Positions 43,508 through 53,065 are shown, numbered from the stretch's first letter. The stretch is DNA of 64,000 nt from an uncultured Succiniclasticum sp. (GCA_900544275.1 UQUU01000002.1:224496-288495), one strand, 5' to 3'. The notes: generated from the letters alone by a model not told the origin. Numbers and translations: made by a program.

Positions 43508-44770
43508 TCACTTCCTCCAAATATCCCTTGCAGTACCGTGCCCCAACGCCGCCGTGCCTAAATGAACTGCCAGCGTCTGCCCTATATCACTGAAGGTATG
43601 CATGGGCTCCAGCTGTTGAGGCTGCACCTTTTCTCCATAAAATAACACCGGTATCCTTTCCCGCGTATGATCCGTTCCTTTCCAGGTAGGGTCACAGCCG
43701 TGATCCGCTGTCACCAGCAGCACATCGTCCGGCCGCAGCAGCGCCAATAACTCCGGCAGCCGCCGGTCATAGCCTTCCAGGCCCTCCCCATAACCCAGCA
43801 CATCCCGACGATGGCCAAAGGAAGAATCAAAATCCACAAAATTACTGAACACCAGCGTCCGGTCCGGCGCCTCTTTCACAGCCTGAACCGTGGCATCAAA
43901 AATATTGTCCAGACCGGCGGCGGGATAATGTTTACTGATATTCCGATGCGCAAAAATATCAGCGATCTTGCCGACCGCATAGACGCTGCCGCCGGCTTCC
44001 ACCATGTTATCCAACAAAGTATTGGCCAATGCCGGCACGGCAAAATCATGACGATGCGCCGCCACCCGTTCAAAAGAGCCCGCTTTCGTTCCCACAAAAG
44101 GACGGGCGATTACCCGGGCGATCTTATAAGGCTGTACCAGTTTATAAGCAAGCCGGCACAGGTCATACAGCCGTTCCAGGCCAAAACTTTCTTCGTGGCA
44201 GGCAATCTGCAGCACACTGTCCGCCGAAGTGTAGACGATGGGCTTTCCCGTACGCATATGTTCTTCGCCCAACTCCTGAATGATTACCGTGCCGCTGGCA
44301 TGTTTCTCCCCCAAGATACCGGGCAGGCTTCCCTCTTTAATAAGTGCATCCACCAATTCCTGCGGGAAACAGTTCGGCTGATCCGGGAAATAGCCCCAGT
44401 CAAAATCCACAGGCACACCGGTAATCTCCCAGTGCCCGCTCAGCGTATCTTTGCCCTTACTCACTTCTTCCGCCCAGGTATAGGCTCCCTCGACCCGACC
44501 ATCATCCAGAACGTCTTCTGCCGGTGCTTTGCCGGACAAAGGATGAGCCAATGCCTTTCCTGTACTCAGGCGATGTGCCTTTTCCAGTCCCAGGCGAGCC
44601 AGATTAGGCAAAAACAGCGGTCTGACCTTCCCCTCTGCCGGGCGGGGATTTGCTGCCAGCCAGGCGGCAATATGCCCTAACGTATCGGCGCCTTCATCGC
44701 CAAAATCGGCCGCATCATGCGCCCAGCCAATACCGAAGGAATCTAACAATGTAATGATTACCCGTGCCAT
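43508..44770 (-). CDS. deoB: Phosphopentomutase
   Basis: 420 residues of the alkaline-phosphatase-like metalloenzyme family. LLDSFGIG (first metal Asp), [13 protein letters not shown] (phosphorylated Thr), [29 protein letters not shown] are all present. It converts (deoxy)ribose-1-phosphate to the 5-phosphate. Slightly longer than E. coli DeoB (407) owing to an early insertion. AGGAGG precedes the ATG. The uridine phosphorylase gene is 14 bp upstream: together they salvage nucleosides. Confidence 0.96.
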   Translation of the reverse strand: MARVIITLLDSFGIGWAHDAADFGDEGADTLGHIAAWLAANPRPAEGKVRPLFLPNLARLGLEKAHRLSTGKALAHPLSGKAPAEDVLDDGRVEGAYTWAEEVSKGKDTLSGHWEITGVPVDFDWGYFPDQPNCFPQELVDALIKEGSLPGILGEKHASGTVIIQELGEEHMRTGKPIVYTSADSVLQIACHEESFGLERLYDLCRLAYKLVQPYKIARVIARPFVGTKAGSFERVAAHRHDFAVPALANTLLDNMVEAGGSVYAVGKIADIFAHRNISKHYPAAGLDNIFDATVQAVKEAPDRTLVFSNFVDFDSSFGHRRDVLGYGEGLEGYDRRLPELLALLRPDDVLLVTADHGCDPTWKGTDHTRERIPVLFYGEKVQPQQLEPMHTFSDIGQTLAVHLGTAALGHGTARDIWRK

Positions 44771-44784
44771 AAAACACCTCCTGC

Positions 44785-45570
44785 CTATCCCAATAAAATT
44801 TCCAGTGCGCGTTTCGCCACCGACTGAAAGCGTTTTTCCGCCGTTTTATACACATCCGGCGGCGCCACCGCCTCCCCGGCCGTACGCTTGGCCACGACGC
44901 CGCAGATTGCCCCTGCGCGCAGCCCCAGCACACTGCACAAAGTAAACAGCGTGGCCGTCTCCATCTCGTAATTAGCGCAGCCCAACGCCTGCCATTCTTT
45001 TAACGTTCCCTGCAGTTGACGCACCACATAGCCGCCAAAACTGTCATACCGCTCCTGCCCCGGCCAGAAACTGTCCGTGGTCACCGTGACACCCAGAGCA
45101 TGAGGGACCTCAAGTTCCCGGGCCGCCTGCCGCAACGCCAGCGTCACATCCAGATCCGCCGTCGCGGGATAGGAAAGCGGCGCATATGCACGACTGGCCC
45201 CGTCCAACCGGACCGCCGCCTTGCTGATGACCACCTCGCCTAAGTTGATATCTTCCCGTAAAGAGCCCGTCGTACCTACCCGAATAAACGTAGTGACTCC
45301 CAAGCGCGCTAATTCTTCCACCGCAAAGCTGATACAAGGACCGCCCATACCGGTACTCATCACCAGCACAGGATTATCTTTCACATGAGCCAGCCAACTG
45401 GTGAATTCCCGGTGGCTGGTTATGTACACCGCTTCCGAATCCAGCGCCTTAGCCAGACCTTCTACCCGCCCCGGATCGCCCGGTACCAGCGCATAGGTTG
45501 CCCCCTGCAACATTTCTCTGGTCAACCCCGTATGATACATCACTTCACCTGCCGCCGCGTAATTTTTCAT
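44785..45570 (-). CDS. udp: Uridine phosphorylase
   Basis: 261 residues of the NP-I nucleoside phosphorylase family. GDPGRVE (phosphate binding), [29 protein letters not shown], the [12 protein letters not shown] segment, and [21 protein letters not shown] closely match E. coli Udp over its whole length. It splits uridine with phosphate to uracil and ribose-1-phosphate, which DeoB then uses. Purine nucleoside phosphorylase is less likely because of the Q-E-R uracil-binding pattern. Confidence 0.9.
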   Translation of the reverse strand: MKNYAAAGEVMYHTGLTREMLQGATYALVPGDPGRVEGLAKALDSEAVYITSHREFTSWLAHVKDNPVLVMSTGMGGPCISFAVEELARLGVTTFIRVGTTGSLREDINLGEVVISKAAVRLDGASRAYAPLSYPATADLDVTLALRQAARELEVPHALGVTVTTDSFWPGQERYDSFGGYVVRQLQGTLKEWQALGCANYEMETATLFTLCSVLGLRAGAICGVVAKRTAGEAVAPPDVYKTAEKRFQSVAKRALEILLG

Positions 45571-45900
45571 GCCTGTTCACCTCAGCCCTTTAAAATTAAA
45601 ATTATACAAATTATAATTCGTCAACAAACTGACTTTCTCCTGCTAAAAGCAATTCTTGGAAAAACTGCGGTGTTACGTTTTATTTCCTCCCTGTTGCCTT
45701 CTCCGCATACTTTTTCAGAGTTACTTTCACAACAGGCTGTCACATTTGCGCACACAAAATCCCCTGCGCTAAAAAGCACAGAGGACACAATTACTAAACA
45801 GATCGTGTATTAAAAGGCGTTACGCTCTTTATCAGGGCACTCCTATGCTCTTTGCCCCCTTTGTTTAGTCTTGCACACCATTATTCTGATAACGGTGTTG
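45571..45900. other. Intergenic stretch with one terminator
   Basis: The only feature I can support is the minus-strand hairpin at 45761-45784 (CCTCTGTGC / GCGCAGGGG with G-T pairs, then ATTTTGTG), which ends the Cys-rich gene to the right. Confidence 0.5.
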
Positions 45901-46371
45901 TTATACTCCGTAAAATTTAGTAATATCAAAACAAACTTTAAATTCTTCTCCCTGCTTATTAGAAAACAAAATGACGTCATAATGACGGTCCCCGTCTACC
46001 AGCAACTCCTGTTTTTCAATATCACAGCCCGGAAACATACGGCTCATCAACACATATTCCATGTTCAAACCGCCGCCTAAAATTACGATCGCGTCTTTCA
46101 GACTTGTGCCCCAGCCCCCTTTGATAGGGTAGATCATGCCGGTTTTCTTGTATAACGCTTCACACAAAGACCCTTCTTCCAAAGGATTTCCGCACTCTGC
46201 CGCAGCATCCCCACAGCCATTCAACGGATTTTCACAGTTTTCCGCCGGAAATACCTTGCCTTCCGCCGGTCTGGCGACTTTTTCCACAGGATCACAGGCG
46301 TTCCTATCGCATTCCTGTAATCCCTGTCCTTCTACTATCGCTTTATCTTCGTTTTTCTTTATTTCTTCCAT
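45901..46371 (-). CDS. Cys-rich N-terminus protein of unknown function
   Basis: 156 residues. The first 70 residues are acidic and hold many cysteines in spaced pairs (QECDRNAC, ENCENPLNGC, AAECGNP, GSLCEALY). The second half (GGWGTSLKDAIVILGGGLNMEYVLMSRMF, then YDVILFSNKQGEEFKVCFDITKFYGV) looks like a small globular domain. GAGGT lies before the ATG. I do not recognise a family. The N-terminal part could bind metal, but that is a guess. Confidence 0.6.
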   Translation of the reverse strand: MEEIKKNEDKAIVEGQGLQECDRNACDPVEKVARPAEGKVFPAENCENPLNGCGDAAAECGNPLEEGSLCEALYKKTGMIYPIKGGWGTSLKDAIVILGGGLNMEYVLMSRMFPGCDIEKQELLVDGDRHYDVILFSNKQGEEFKVCFDITKFYGV

Positions 46372-46759
46372 GCCTACCTCCGCTATATAGTAATTATTAT
46401 TTTGTGAGAGTTATTATAGTTTTATTCTACACCAAGAATGCTTTTCTTGCAAAGAAATACTTCGGAACAAAGTGGAACCCCTGCTCACTATGCAAACAAA
46501 ACAACTTTCTTGCCAGCACCATTCCTGAGCAAAGCTGACTTTCACTTTGTGAGTAACCAGAAACGAATTTCTTACAAAAGAAGAAAATCCCCGCACCGGA
46601 AAGCGCGGGGAGAAAGAAAAGTATTTTTTCTGCGTAAAACTAAACATCCTGAAGCTCTTTTTTACACATATTCCATCTATTACAAAAACAGAAACACGAA
46701 CAAAAAAGAAGCTTTCATAATTCCATCACTCTATATTCAATTGTCCTTTATTTTGTAAA
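46372..46759. other. Intergenic stretch with terminator
   Basis: Contains CCCCGC (46589-46594) / GCGGGG (46605-46610), with ATTTTCTTCTTTTG following on the minus strand: the terminator of the pseudopilin operon. Nothing else recognised. Confidence 0.6.
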
Positions 46760-47704
46760 TTAGTAAGAAATTATTGTCTCAAAAGGCGTTAACACCTCCC
46801 GGTCCGGGGTAAGCCTGACCCGATCCTGCAGCAGCGCGTTATGCTTTACAATACATGCGCCATTTAACACCGCATCAGAACCCACTATCAAATTACCCCT
46901 GCATACTATACACGCTTTTTCAAGTTTCACACGATCGCCTATGCGCAAATCACTGTTTGCAATAATCAATACCCGATCAGACATGATCACATCTTCTTCA
47001 ATTACGGCCGGGCGTTCAAAGACCAATATGCCTCGCCCGTGCAGTACGATACGGCGAGGTATACGTCCCAGCCCCGGACAGATAAGCAGCCAATTCCAGA
47101 GCCCGTCCTGCTGAAGCTTCTCAATCGAAGGCCAATCCCTGGAGAACCAGTCCGCAAAATCATCCACTTGAAATTGTGGGAATGCTGCGCCATGTAGTGC
47201 GCTTGTGATAGGCATACTTCCCTCTAAAGACTGACCTTGCGATACGTCACCAAAAGCTATAAAAGGATCTTCACTGAGTTGCCGGAGCAGGGAGTCCGGG
47301 AAACAGATCCTGCATTGTCTGAGATGGAATTCGTTTTCCCGGTTATCTGAAGCGGACACCCTGATCAGCCGGAGTCCTAACGACTCCAATCGTTTCACCG
47401 AAGCAGAAACCGTTGCGGAAGCATTTCCGGGGATTAATTTCCCCACTTCATACGAGGCAGAAACAAGAGGTATCTTTTCTTCATTGGCTAAGGCCGTATG
47501 GAGAAAACTTTGCGCCAGCGCTTCCAATTGCGCTTTGCCTAAAAACTCCTGCGCAGCATTTACTTCATACAATATATTCTTGGTATACGTCACCCCTGCC
47601 AAAGAGCCTAATAAAAAGAATAACAACAGGGAAAGGGAAATAAATCCCGGGCTATGAGGCCCTTTTACGGATTTTGCATCCGCCGTACTGTCTGATGCAA
47701 ACAA
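46760..47704 (-). CDS. Pilus/secretion-associated membrane-anchored repeat protein
   Basis: 314 residues. One N-terminal hydrophobic helix (FISLSLLLFFLLGSLAGV, about 21-38) without a processed prepilin glycine, then an extracytoplasmic region. The last 110 residues alternate short hydrophobic strands with turns (AVIEEDVIMSDRVLIIANSD, LRIGDRVKLEKACIVCRGNLIVGSDAVLNGACIVKH), resembling a bactofilin or left-handed beta-helix. It starts with TTG (GAGG 9-10 nt upstream) and is the last gene of the operon. Position and topology resemble PilX/GspK-like minor components, but fold evidence points to something different. Confidence 0.6.
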   Translation of the reverse strand: MFASDSTADAKSVKGPHSPGFISLSLLLFFLLGSLAGVTYTKNILYEVNAAQEFLGKAQLEALAQSFLHTALANEEKIPLVSASYEVGKLIPGNASATVSASVKRLESLGLRLIRVSASDNRENEFHLRQCRICFPDSLLRQLSEDPFIAFGDVSQGQSLEGSMPITSALHGAAFPQFQVDDFADWFSRDWPSIEKLQQDGLWNWLLICPGLGRIPRRIVLHGRGILVFERPAVIEEDVIMSDRVLIIANSDLRIGDRVKLEKACIVCRGNLIVGSDAVLNGACIVKHNALLQDRVRLTPDREVLTPFETIISY

Positions 47705-47715
47705 GTCTTGCTACC

Positions 47716-48237
47716 TCATGAATTATCAACCGTTCCATTGCTCAACCGGAAAATCCAGGGGAAGGTTCTGGTAAGTCCGGACCTTTTCTCTTGCATTGTA
47801 ACAAGAAGTTTCAGGCGGTCGGATGCCAGTCGCTCTGTGGAAAAACCTATAATCTGCGTTTCAGGACAGGAAAAAGGATTTACGCCGACTTGCATCCCTT
47901 TAATGGTCTTGCGGTACAACATTTTACTATATACATACCAGTTCAGTTTCACGTTCTTGTGTGTTTTCCAGCAAACCAGCTGATCCCGGTTATTAAAGCC
48001 TTTGCTCAGACGGATCGATGCCACGTTATATGACAGTTCCCGTTTTAAAATATTTTGTGTGTAACGAGCCGCCTGATGCAATTCTATGTCTGCCAGCACA
48101 CGAGGCATATTGCGAAAAATCATCTGACCACAGTTGAGCCCCACTCCGCAAACGATAAGCAACGTCATAAAGAAAAAATTCAATTCTATCAAAATTGTGC
48201 CAGATTTTCTTTCCACCACGGTTTGCTTACGGATCAT
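47716..48237 (-). CDS. Pseudopilin-like protein
   Basis: About 173 residues. Prepilin-like N-terminus RKSG|TILIELNFFFMTLLIVCGVG: a glycine before a hydrophobic stretch with Glu at mature position 5, the hallmark of type IV pilin processing. The rest is a soluble domain with no recognised fold. ATG 48237 follows GAGGG by 8 nt and overlaps the upstream gene by 11 bp. Likely a minor pseudopilin (GspJ/ComGF position). Confidence 0.65.
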   Translation of the reverse strand: MIRKQTVVERKSGTILIELNFFFMTLLIVCGVGLNCGQMIFRNMPRVLADIELHQAARYTQNILKRELSYNVASIRLSKGFNNRDQLVCWKTHKNVKLNWYVYSKMLYRKTIKGMQVGVNPFSCPETQIIGFSTERLASDRLKLLVTMQEKRSGLTRTFPWIFRLSNGTVDNS

Positions 48238-48589
48238 CTTGCGTTCCCTCTGTAGCAGAGACAAACTCCATGCGGTTAAGCAACGTTTTCCCCGTACTCG
48301 TATGAAAAATCGTTTTTTGAAGCAAAAAATAAGGTCCTATTTTTTGTCGGGACTCCAGCCTGGCAAATTCTTCAGGCAAAACAACCTGAAGGTCCTGCCC
48401 CTCCTTGCCCATACGGGAAAAATCCTCTTCCAGAAACGCGTACATTGAGAGCAGCTGATCATGATAACTTATAAGCTCCGTCCCCCGATAAAAACAAATG
48501 GATATGGCAGACAGAGCCAGCAACACCGTTATCAACCAGGGTACTGCGGCTAACACTACAAAGCCTTTGTGATTTACTGTCCTGTGCAT
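48227..48589 (-). CDS. Minor pseudopilin-like protein
   Basis: About 120 residues. NHKG|FVVLAAVPWLITVLLALSAISI looks like a prepilin peptide but lacks the usual Glu5. A single helix anchors a small soluble domain that ends LLNRMEFVSATEGTQDDP. ATG 48589 is the closest start; the frame extends upstream to 48661. It overlaps the next gene. Function inferred from operon position only. Confidence 0.55.
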   Translation of the reverse strand: MHRTVNHKGFVVLAAVPWLITVLLALSAISICFYRGTELISYHDQLLSMYAFLEEDFSRMGKEGQDLQVVLPEEFARLESRQKIGPYFLLQKTIFHTSTGKTLLNRMEFVSATEGTQDDP

Positions 48590-48768
48590 ATACTTTACGA
48601 GTTCACCTTTCTGAACCACCATCTTATGCGTCTGTTTAATTGCTTCACCTTCCCAACGCACTGTCTGTATGTCTGTTTAACTGCTTTGCCTTTCCAACGC
48701 ACTGTCTGTGCTTCTGTTTGATTACTTCAACTCCCTGGACCGCATTCCTTTACGCATGTCTTGCCGCT

Positions 48769-49263
48769 TCACCATCCCGATCCGCTATCGCATTTTTCTA
48801 TCCGTACCCTGCCGGTCACCGGTTGCAGCATAATTTTCATCTTCAATTCCGGATATCCCCTATGTTGAAGCACAAAGGTACCACAGGCAGAAGGCGCACC
48901 GTTAAGAGAAAAATGAATCTGCTTCACGGGTATACTGGTGAAACGGAAAAGGACAGGTCTGTCCGAAGCAAAATCTCGTTTTGATCCCAGGTTCGGCTTC
49001 CGATAGACCCAATACCCTTGTCCGCGATAATCGACTTCTATATATGCCAGATTCGCTCCCGTTAGAGCGCGTTCCTGAGTGCGCAAAATATCCTGGGCAA
49101 ACCTTCCGGCAGCTGTCCTCAATTGTAAACAGGCTATATAGCGTTGACAGACTTGTACACCGGTTAGGAACATCCCTGAAAAAATAATGCACACCAAAGA
49201 CAGGACCAAGAGTTCCAGCAATAAGAAGCCGTTAGCCGCCGGTTCCCGTGACCGCACTGCCAT
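48769..49263 (-). CDS. Pseudopilin (GspH/FimT-like)
   Basis: About 164 residues. AANG|FLLLELLVLSLVCIIFSGMFL has the cleavage glycine, Phe1 and Glu5 expected for type IV pilin-like processing. The downstream domain has two short Cys-containing regions. The start is unclear; ATG 49263 gives a 12-residue leader, while the frame extends to 49299. It overlaps the end of the GspG-like gene by 32 bp. Confidence 0.65.
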   Translation of the reverse strand: MAVRSREPAANGFLLLELLVLSLVCIIFSGMFLTGVQVCQRYIACLQLRTAAGRFAQDILRTQERALTGANLAYIEVDYRGQGYWVYRKPNLGSKRDFASDRPVLFRFTSIPVKQIHFSLNGAPSACGTFVLQHRGYPELKMKIMLQPVTGRVRIEKCDSGSGW

Positions 49264-49648
49264 CAGAAGTAATCGTATTTCCTTCCGTATCCGTTCCACT
49301 TAAAGTGTACGTCGGATCATTGGCCGTATAAGCAAGATCTTTATTTTTCGCGTCTTTAAATCCTTTATTCCTTGCAATATACGCAGGTACAAGCTTATCC
49401 AATGATTCAGGCACGCTGCCCTGTTCCAGCTTATAAGAGGCAATTGCCTGGTCAAGTGTTGCCAAATCATTTTTCAACTTGGCATTACGCGCCTTCGCTC
49501 CTGCTCCATCAATAGAGGGTAACAACATCGTTGCCATGACTCCCAAAATAATGGTGACCGCGATCACTTCAATAAGGGTAAATCCTTTATTATCCCTGCG
49601 GTGCCGGGAGCAGGCAAACCGAAGCTTTCGTTTTATGCGTTGTAACAA
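49232..49648 (-). CDS. Major pseudopilin / type IV pilin-like (GspG family)
   Basis: About 138 residues. DNKG|FTLIEVIAVTIILGVMATMLLP is a textbook prepilin N-terminus, followed by a helix AKARNAKLKNDLATLDQAIASYKLEQGSVPESLDKLVPAYI typical of GspG/PilA-like subunits. TTG at 49648 is the likely start (GGAGG 7 nt upstream). It would be processed by a prepilin peptidase that is not encoded here and assembled by the PilC-like protein. Confidence 0.85.
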   Translation of the reverse strand: MLQRIKRKLRFACSRHRRDNKGFTLIEVIAVTIILGVMATMLLPSIDGAGAKARNAKLKNDLATLDQAIASYKLEQGSVPESLDKLVPAYIARNKGFKDAKNKDLAYTANDPTYTLSGTDTEGNTITSDGSAVTGTGG

Positions 49649-49662
49649 AATAACACCTCCGG

Positions 49663-50865
49663 TCAACTGTATTCCGGCAAATTCGTCATCAAAGAAAACA
49701 ACGGAGCCATGATCAATATAATCACGCCAAAAATTACCGTTGCAATCAAAAGGATCAATGCCGGTTCTACTACTGCTTTTAAATCTCGAAGCTGAGCGAA
49801 AAGATCCTGTTCCTGTACACGAGCAGACTCTGCCAGCATGGCCGGCAAATTCCCGGAATGCTCGCCCACCTGCAGAAACTCGATACTCAAATCACTGAAA
49901 ATACCTTCTGCCTGGGAGGCTGCTTCCGCAATACCTATACCCCGTATCACACTTTCGGAAAAAGCTTTAGCCTGCTCCTGAAATGCTTCATCTTCGACGG
50001 CCGCAGAAGAATGTATAATCGCTTCCGGCAAAGGAATCCCGCTTTGGAGCAAAAGCGCCATTAACTTTTCGAATCGCACTTCTAAAAAAGTATGACGTAT
50101 GTTCTTTAGCCCGGGCAAATCCCATAACAGGGAAATCAATTTCTTACGGTAGGCCAGAACCACCTTCCCTACAATTAATAAAACACAGGAAAGAGCAACT
50201 GTATGTTCATGTAGGAAATCGGCGCAAAAGAGCAGAAAACGCAATGAATCCGTTTCTTTTACCCCTAAAGACTGATAAAGATCGGCAAACATCGGTAATA
50301 ATTTCACGCTAAAAAACAACAGCGTAAAAAAAGAAAGTACCAACAAAAAAGCAGGATACACACAGACATTGCGTGCAAATTTAATCATTTTATCCTGCTG
50401 CTGATAAAAATCAGCCAACGCCTTTAAAACCTGGTTCAACTGACCGCTCGCCTCGCCTGCCGCCACCACAGCGACCGCCATTTTCGAGAAATACTCCGGC
50501 TGAAATTTCAGCGCCTGAGACAAAGGCTGTCCACTACACAAACCCGTTGTAAGTTGGCGGCAAACCGGCTTATACTTTTCGCTCAACCTCGAGGTTGCCA
50601 TTTCCACCGCTTTGACGATAGAAACGCCAGCTTCCAACAACGTATAAAGCTGTCGAAAAAATATGGCTCTTTCTTGATTAGAAAAATTTCTGCGCAGTTT
50701 AAAACAGGTAAGCAAGGATTCCCTTTCTTCTACTGTTTTAATCTCAGTGACAAAGCCATAATTCGCATGAACAAAGTGAACCACCTGCGCCTCATCCTCA
50801 GCAAAATATTGTCCCTTGTGAATTTTGCCGCCGGAACTGATCGCCCGCCACCGATATAACTGCAA
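49663..50865 (-). CDS. pilC: Type II secretion/type IV pilus inner-membrane protein (GspF/PilC)
   Basis: 400 residues with two T2SF domains. Three membrane helices (near 170, 218 and 375) alternate with helical cytoplasmic parts; FFRQLYTLLEAGVSIVKAVEMA and LMALLLQSGIPLPEAI are the repeated T2SF motifs. It is the platform that couples an ATPase to pilin assembly. It starts with TTG at 50865 after AAAGGAGG (8 nt). No GspE/PilB or PilT ATPase lies upstream, which is unusual, as the ATPase normally precedes this gene. Confidence 0.9.
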   Translation of the reverse strand: MQLYRWRAISSGGKIHKGQYFAEDEAQVVHFVHANYGFVTEIKTVEERESLLTCFKLRRNFSNQERAIFFRQLYTLLEAGVSIVKAVEMATSRLSEKYKPVCRQLTTGLCSGQPLSQALKFQPEYFSKMAVAVVAAGEASGQLNQVLKALADFYQQQDKMIKFARNVCVYPAFLLVLSFFTLLFFSVKLLPMFADLYQSLGVKETDSLRFLLFCADFLHEHTVALSCVLLIVGKVVLAYRKKLISLLWDLPGLKNIRHTFLEVRFEKLMALLLQSGIPLPEAIIHSSAAVEDEAFQEQAKAFSESVIRGIGIAEAASQAEGIFSDLSIEFLQVGEHSGNLPAMLAESARVQEQDLFAQLRDLKAVVEPALILLIATVIFGVIILIMAPLFSLMTNLPEYS

Positions 50866-51365
50866 TCGATCGACCTCCTTTCTATATAACTTACCTGTAG
50901 TCTATTAAATGTAAGTGTCTCTGAAAAGTCTTTTTTGCCCTTAAGTATGAACAATATTTCACATTACGCCTAAATCAGAATACTTTGGCATATTTTATGA
51001 TCTTTTTTGCAAAACTGTGTCCCAGATGTTAACTCAAAGAATGATTCTGGACTGTTTTGATAGTTTTTGACTGTTTTGGCCAACACGTCTTTTCACTGCT
51101 TCCAACATTATTTTTGAAGTAAAATATAGAAAAGCAGTACAATATAATAGCATAATACAAAGGTATAACGATTCAGATTGACCGTAGCAGAATACGGATG
51201 CCAAAGCAGTAGGGTCTATAATAATTGAAATTTATAAGCACGGCTTTCCCTACTCTCACAGAAAAGAACTATACACATCTATGGAATATAAAGAGATAAA
51301 ACATCACAAAAAATTCCTTTCCTCAGACACAACATCTGAAAAAAGGACTTTGATTTTTTATGATC
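50866..51365. other. Intergenic stretch, AT-rich
   Basis: No gene seen. It contains two small hairpins (CCGTA/TACGG near 51182-51197; GTAGGG/CCCTAC spanning 51208-51254) and a terminator at 51316-51346 (TCAGA/TCTGA with outer CCTTT/AAAGG) for the MarR transcript. Confidence 0.45.
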
Positions 51366-51521
51366 TTACTTAATAATGTCTTTTATTTTTATCTTCGTGC
51401 GCCCAATAGTACTACTTTTGCATTTTAAAGGCAACGGCGGCGCTTTTACCCCACTGCCGACTGTAAGTTTTCTGATAAACTCATAACCTATGATGCAGTT
51501 GCTCTGCATAACCGACTTCAA
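51366..51521 (-). CDS. Possible small protein after marR
   Basis: A 51-codon frame that could start at TTG 51521, 5 nt after AGAGGAG. The peptide has a basic C-terminus (KIKIKDIIK) and SGVKAPPLPLK mid-way. It follows the MarR stop closely and ends before a terminator. No family recognised; it may be the residue of a larger gene. Confidence 0.3.
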   Translation of the reverse strand: MKSVMQSNCIIGYEFIRKLTVGSGVKAPPLPLKCKSSTIGRTKIKIKDIIK

Positions 51522-51531
51522 AGATGCTCCT

Positions 51532-52029
51532 CTAAATACTACCGCCCTGTACTTCTTTTTTCGTTTTCGCCTCCTGTTGAAGCACACAGGGAAATTCACA
51601 AAACGGAATGCTTTCCTTCAACACCTGCATAAACTGAAAGATCGTTTCAATTTCTCCAGGGCTTAGCGTGGCAAAAAAAGCACATAACCTGCGATTGGAT
51701 TGTGCATGCTGCGCCAAATAATCCGCCCATACCGCTTCGCCTTTGGGCGTAAGGCGGAAAAATTTTTCCTTTTTATTATTTTCCCGTTGTTCAATGGCAA
51801 TGATGCCTTTCTCCTGCAATTTACCGCTCATATGGGTCAGCGCGGCCCGGGTCACAGACATCTTTTTTGCCATCACGCTCTGCTTGTCTTCCGGATAGCG
51901 TACCGCCATTTCCAAAAAAGCAGCCTCGCCCCTGTATAACGGAACTCCGGCGCATAACATCGGCTGTCGCCCCGTTTCTTCCAACAGCTTTACCACTTCA
52001 AAAAAACGTTCTGTCACACTGCAATACAT
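51532..52029 (-). CDS. MarR-family transcriptional regulator
   Basis: About 165 residues. A winged helix-turn-helix is formed by KQSVMAKKMSVTRAALTHMSGKLQEKGIIAIEQRENNKKEKFFRLTPKGEAVW, with dimerisation helices at both ends. ATG 52029 follows AAAGGAG by 7 nt. A 21-bp palindrome directly upstream is the probable autoregulatory operator. No clear target gene adjoins it. MarR proteins usually respond to small phenolics or oxidative signals. Confidence 0.9.
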   Translation of the reverse strand: MYCSVTERFFEVVKLLEETGRQPMLCAGVPLYRGEAAFLEMAVRYPEDKQSVMAKKMSVTRAALTHMSGKLQEKGIIAIEQRENNKKEKFFRLTPKGEAVWADYLAQHAQSNRRLCAFFATLSPGEIETIFQFMQVLKESIPFCEFPCVLQQEAKTKKEVQGGSI

Positions 52030-52040
52030 GGCGTTCTCCT

Positions 52041-52061
52041 TTTGTTTAACTACTAAACAAA
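52041..52061. promoter_or_regulatory. Palindromic operator of the MarR gene
   Basis: TTTGTTTA and TAAACAAA, perfect 8-bp arms with a 5-bp centre (ACTAC), lie between the predicted promoter and the binding site of the marR message: the usual position of an autorepressor site. Confidence 0.7.
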
Positions 52062-52192
52062 TTATATGAGACAGAAAGAAAGCTGTCAAGGAGCGTGGTT
52101 CATCCCTTCATTTTCCATATATTCAGATTTGTACCGCCACGCAAATTAAAGCTCTATAAATCTTAATCATAACGGATTTTTTATTCCCTGCT

Positions 52193-53002
52193 TTATCTGT
52201 TAGTGGCAAAGCCATGTCCCTGCTCCTGCAGAAATACGTCCATTTCTTCCAAAAACTCCTGCAATAGCGTCCTGATCTGCTTAAACTCTTTCTTTTTTTC
52301 TCCGGTTAACTCATCCATATACAAACTGCGGTTTATCTCTATCATTATACTGGCGACCCGCATATCTTTTTTATCATAGTAAGGCTCAGGTACCAGGCTC
52401 CCGGAAAATGGTGTATCAAGCGCGACTTTAAACCCTTTATCAGAAAAATACTGTACTGTTTTTTCTTTTAAATTCAGCGGTGTGTGAAGCGCATCCGTAC
52501 CAATACAAATTTCAGGGCGCAAATTTCGGGTACCGGACATGAATTCATAGGTCAAAGAGTTTGCGGCAAAAGAATGTCCGTCAATCAACAAGGCGCAGTC
52601 ATACTCTCCCAACTGCTGAGAAACTGCGTTCGCTAAACGTTCATGATGTCGTTGATAAAGGCGCAGCGCTCTGGCATAGGATACGGCACTCGCTACATCA
52701 GTAAAAGGACTGCGCTTCAAAGGCCGGAGATCTGAGGTGACGGTATAATACATGCCCATCCCGCGCCGCCACATTGCCTCCGCATCCGGTTCAAGAAAAC
52801 GTTCCGGATCGCAAATCAGACGGCTGTACGTATGAACTATGGTACATTCTTCCCCATGGTGAAACAGTTCATCCGTATACCAATCCGTCATTTTTAACAA
52901 TTCCTTTTGAAGATTTTCCCGATCCACTAAAAATTCTTTTTGAAATTCTTTAGGAATCACCGTACTGCTATGGGGAACATGAGAAATAACCTGTTGTCTC
53001 AA
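52193..53002 (-). CDS. N-formylglutamate amidohydrolase family protein
   Basis: 269 residues. VISHVPHSSTVIP near the start, MTDWYTDELF, the LLIDGHSF motif near 143 and MIEINRSLYMDE near 218 are hallmarks of the FGase (HutG/DUF) family of zinc-dependent amidases. The classical reaction frees formate from N-formyl-L-glutamate in histidine breakdown, but no other hut genes are present. A SAM riboswitch lies directly upstream, which would link this amidase to methionine or sulphur metabolism rather than histidine; deformylation of N-formyl-methionine-type compounds is a possibility, not shown. Confidence 0.85.
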   Translation of the reverse strand: MRQQVISHVPHSSTVIPKEFQKEFLVDRENLQKELLKMTDWYTDELFHHGEECTIVHTYSRLICDPERFLEPDAEAMWRRGMGMYYTVTSDLRPLKRSPFTDVASAVSYARALRLYQRHHERLANAVSQQLGEYDCALLIDGHSFAANSLTYEFMSGTRNLRPEICIGTDALHTPLNLKEKTVQYFSDKGFKVALDTPFSGSLVPEPYYDKKDMRVASIMIEINRSLYMDELTGEKKKEFKQIRTLLQEFLEEMDVFLQEQGHGFATNR

Positions 53003-53039
53003 CTAAAAAACCTCCTCGCACAAACCGCAAAGAGGCAAA

Positions 53040-53065
53040 ATAAAAGCCCATCGTGATGATGGGGC
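53040..53065 (-). terminator. Riboswitch-controlled terminator
   Basis: GCCCATC / GATGGGGC hairpin followed on the minus strand by TTTTATTTT. The UGAUGG sequence upstream (53079-53086) can pair with its 5' arm, giving a mutually exclusive antiterminator. Confidence 0.75.

Noticed and set aside
43811..44680. A 289-codon frame on the plus strand opposite deoB
   Set aside because: deoB is certain on the other strand; the composition of this frame (high His, Arg, Gln) is typical of a shadow.
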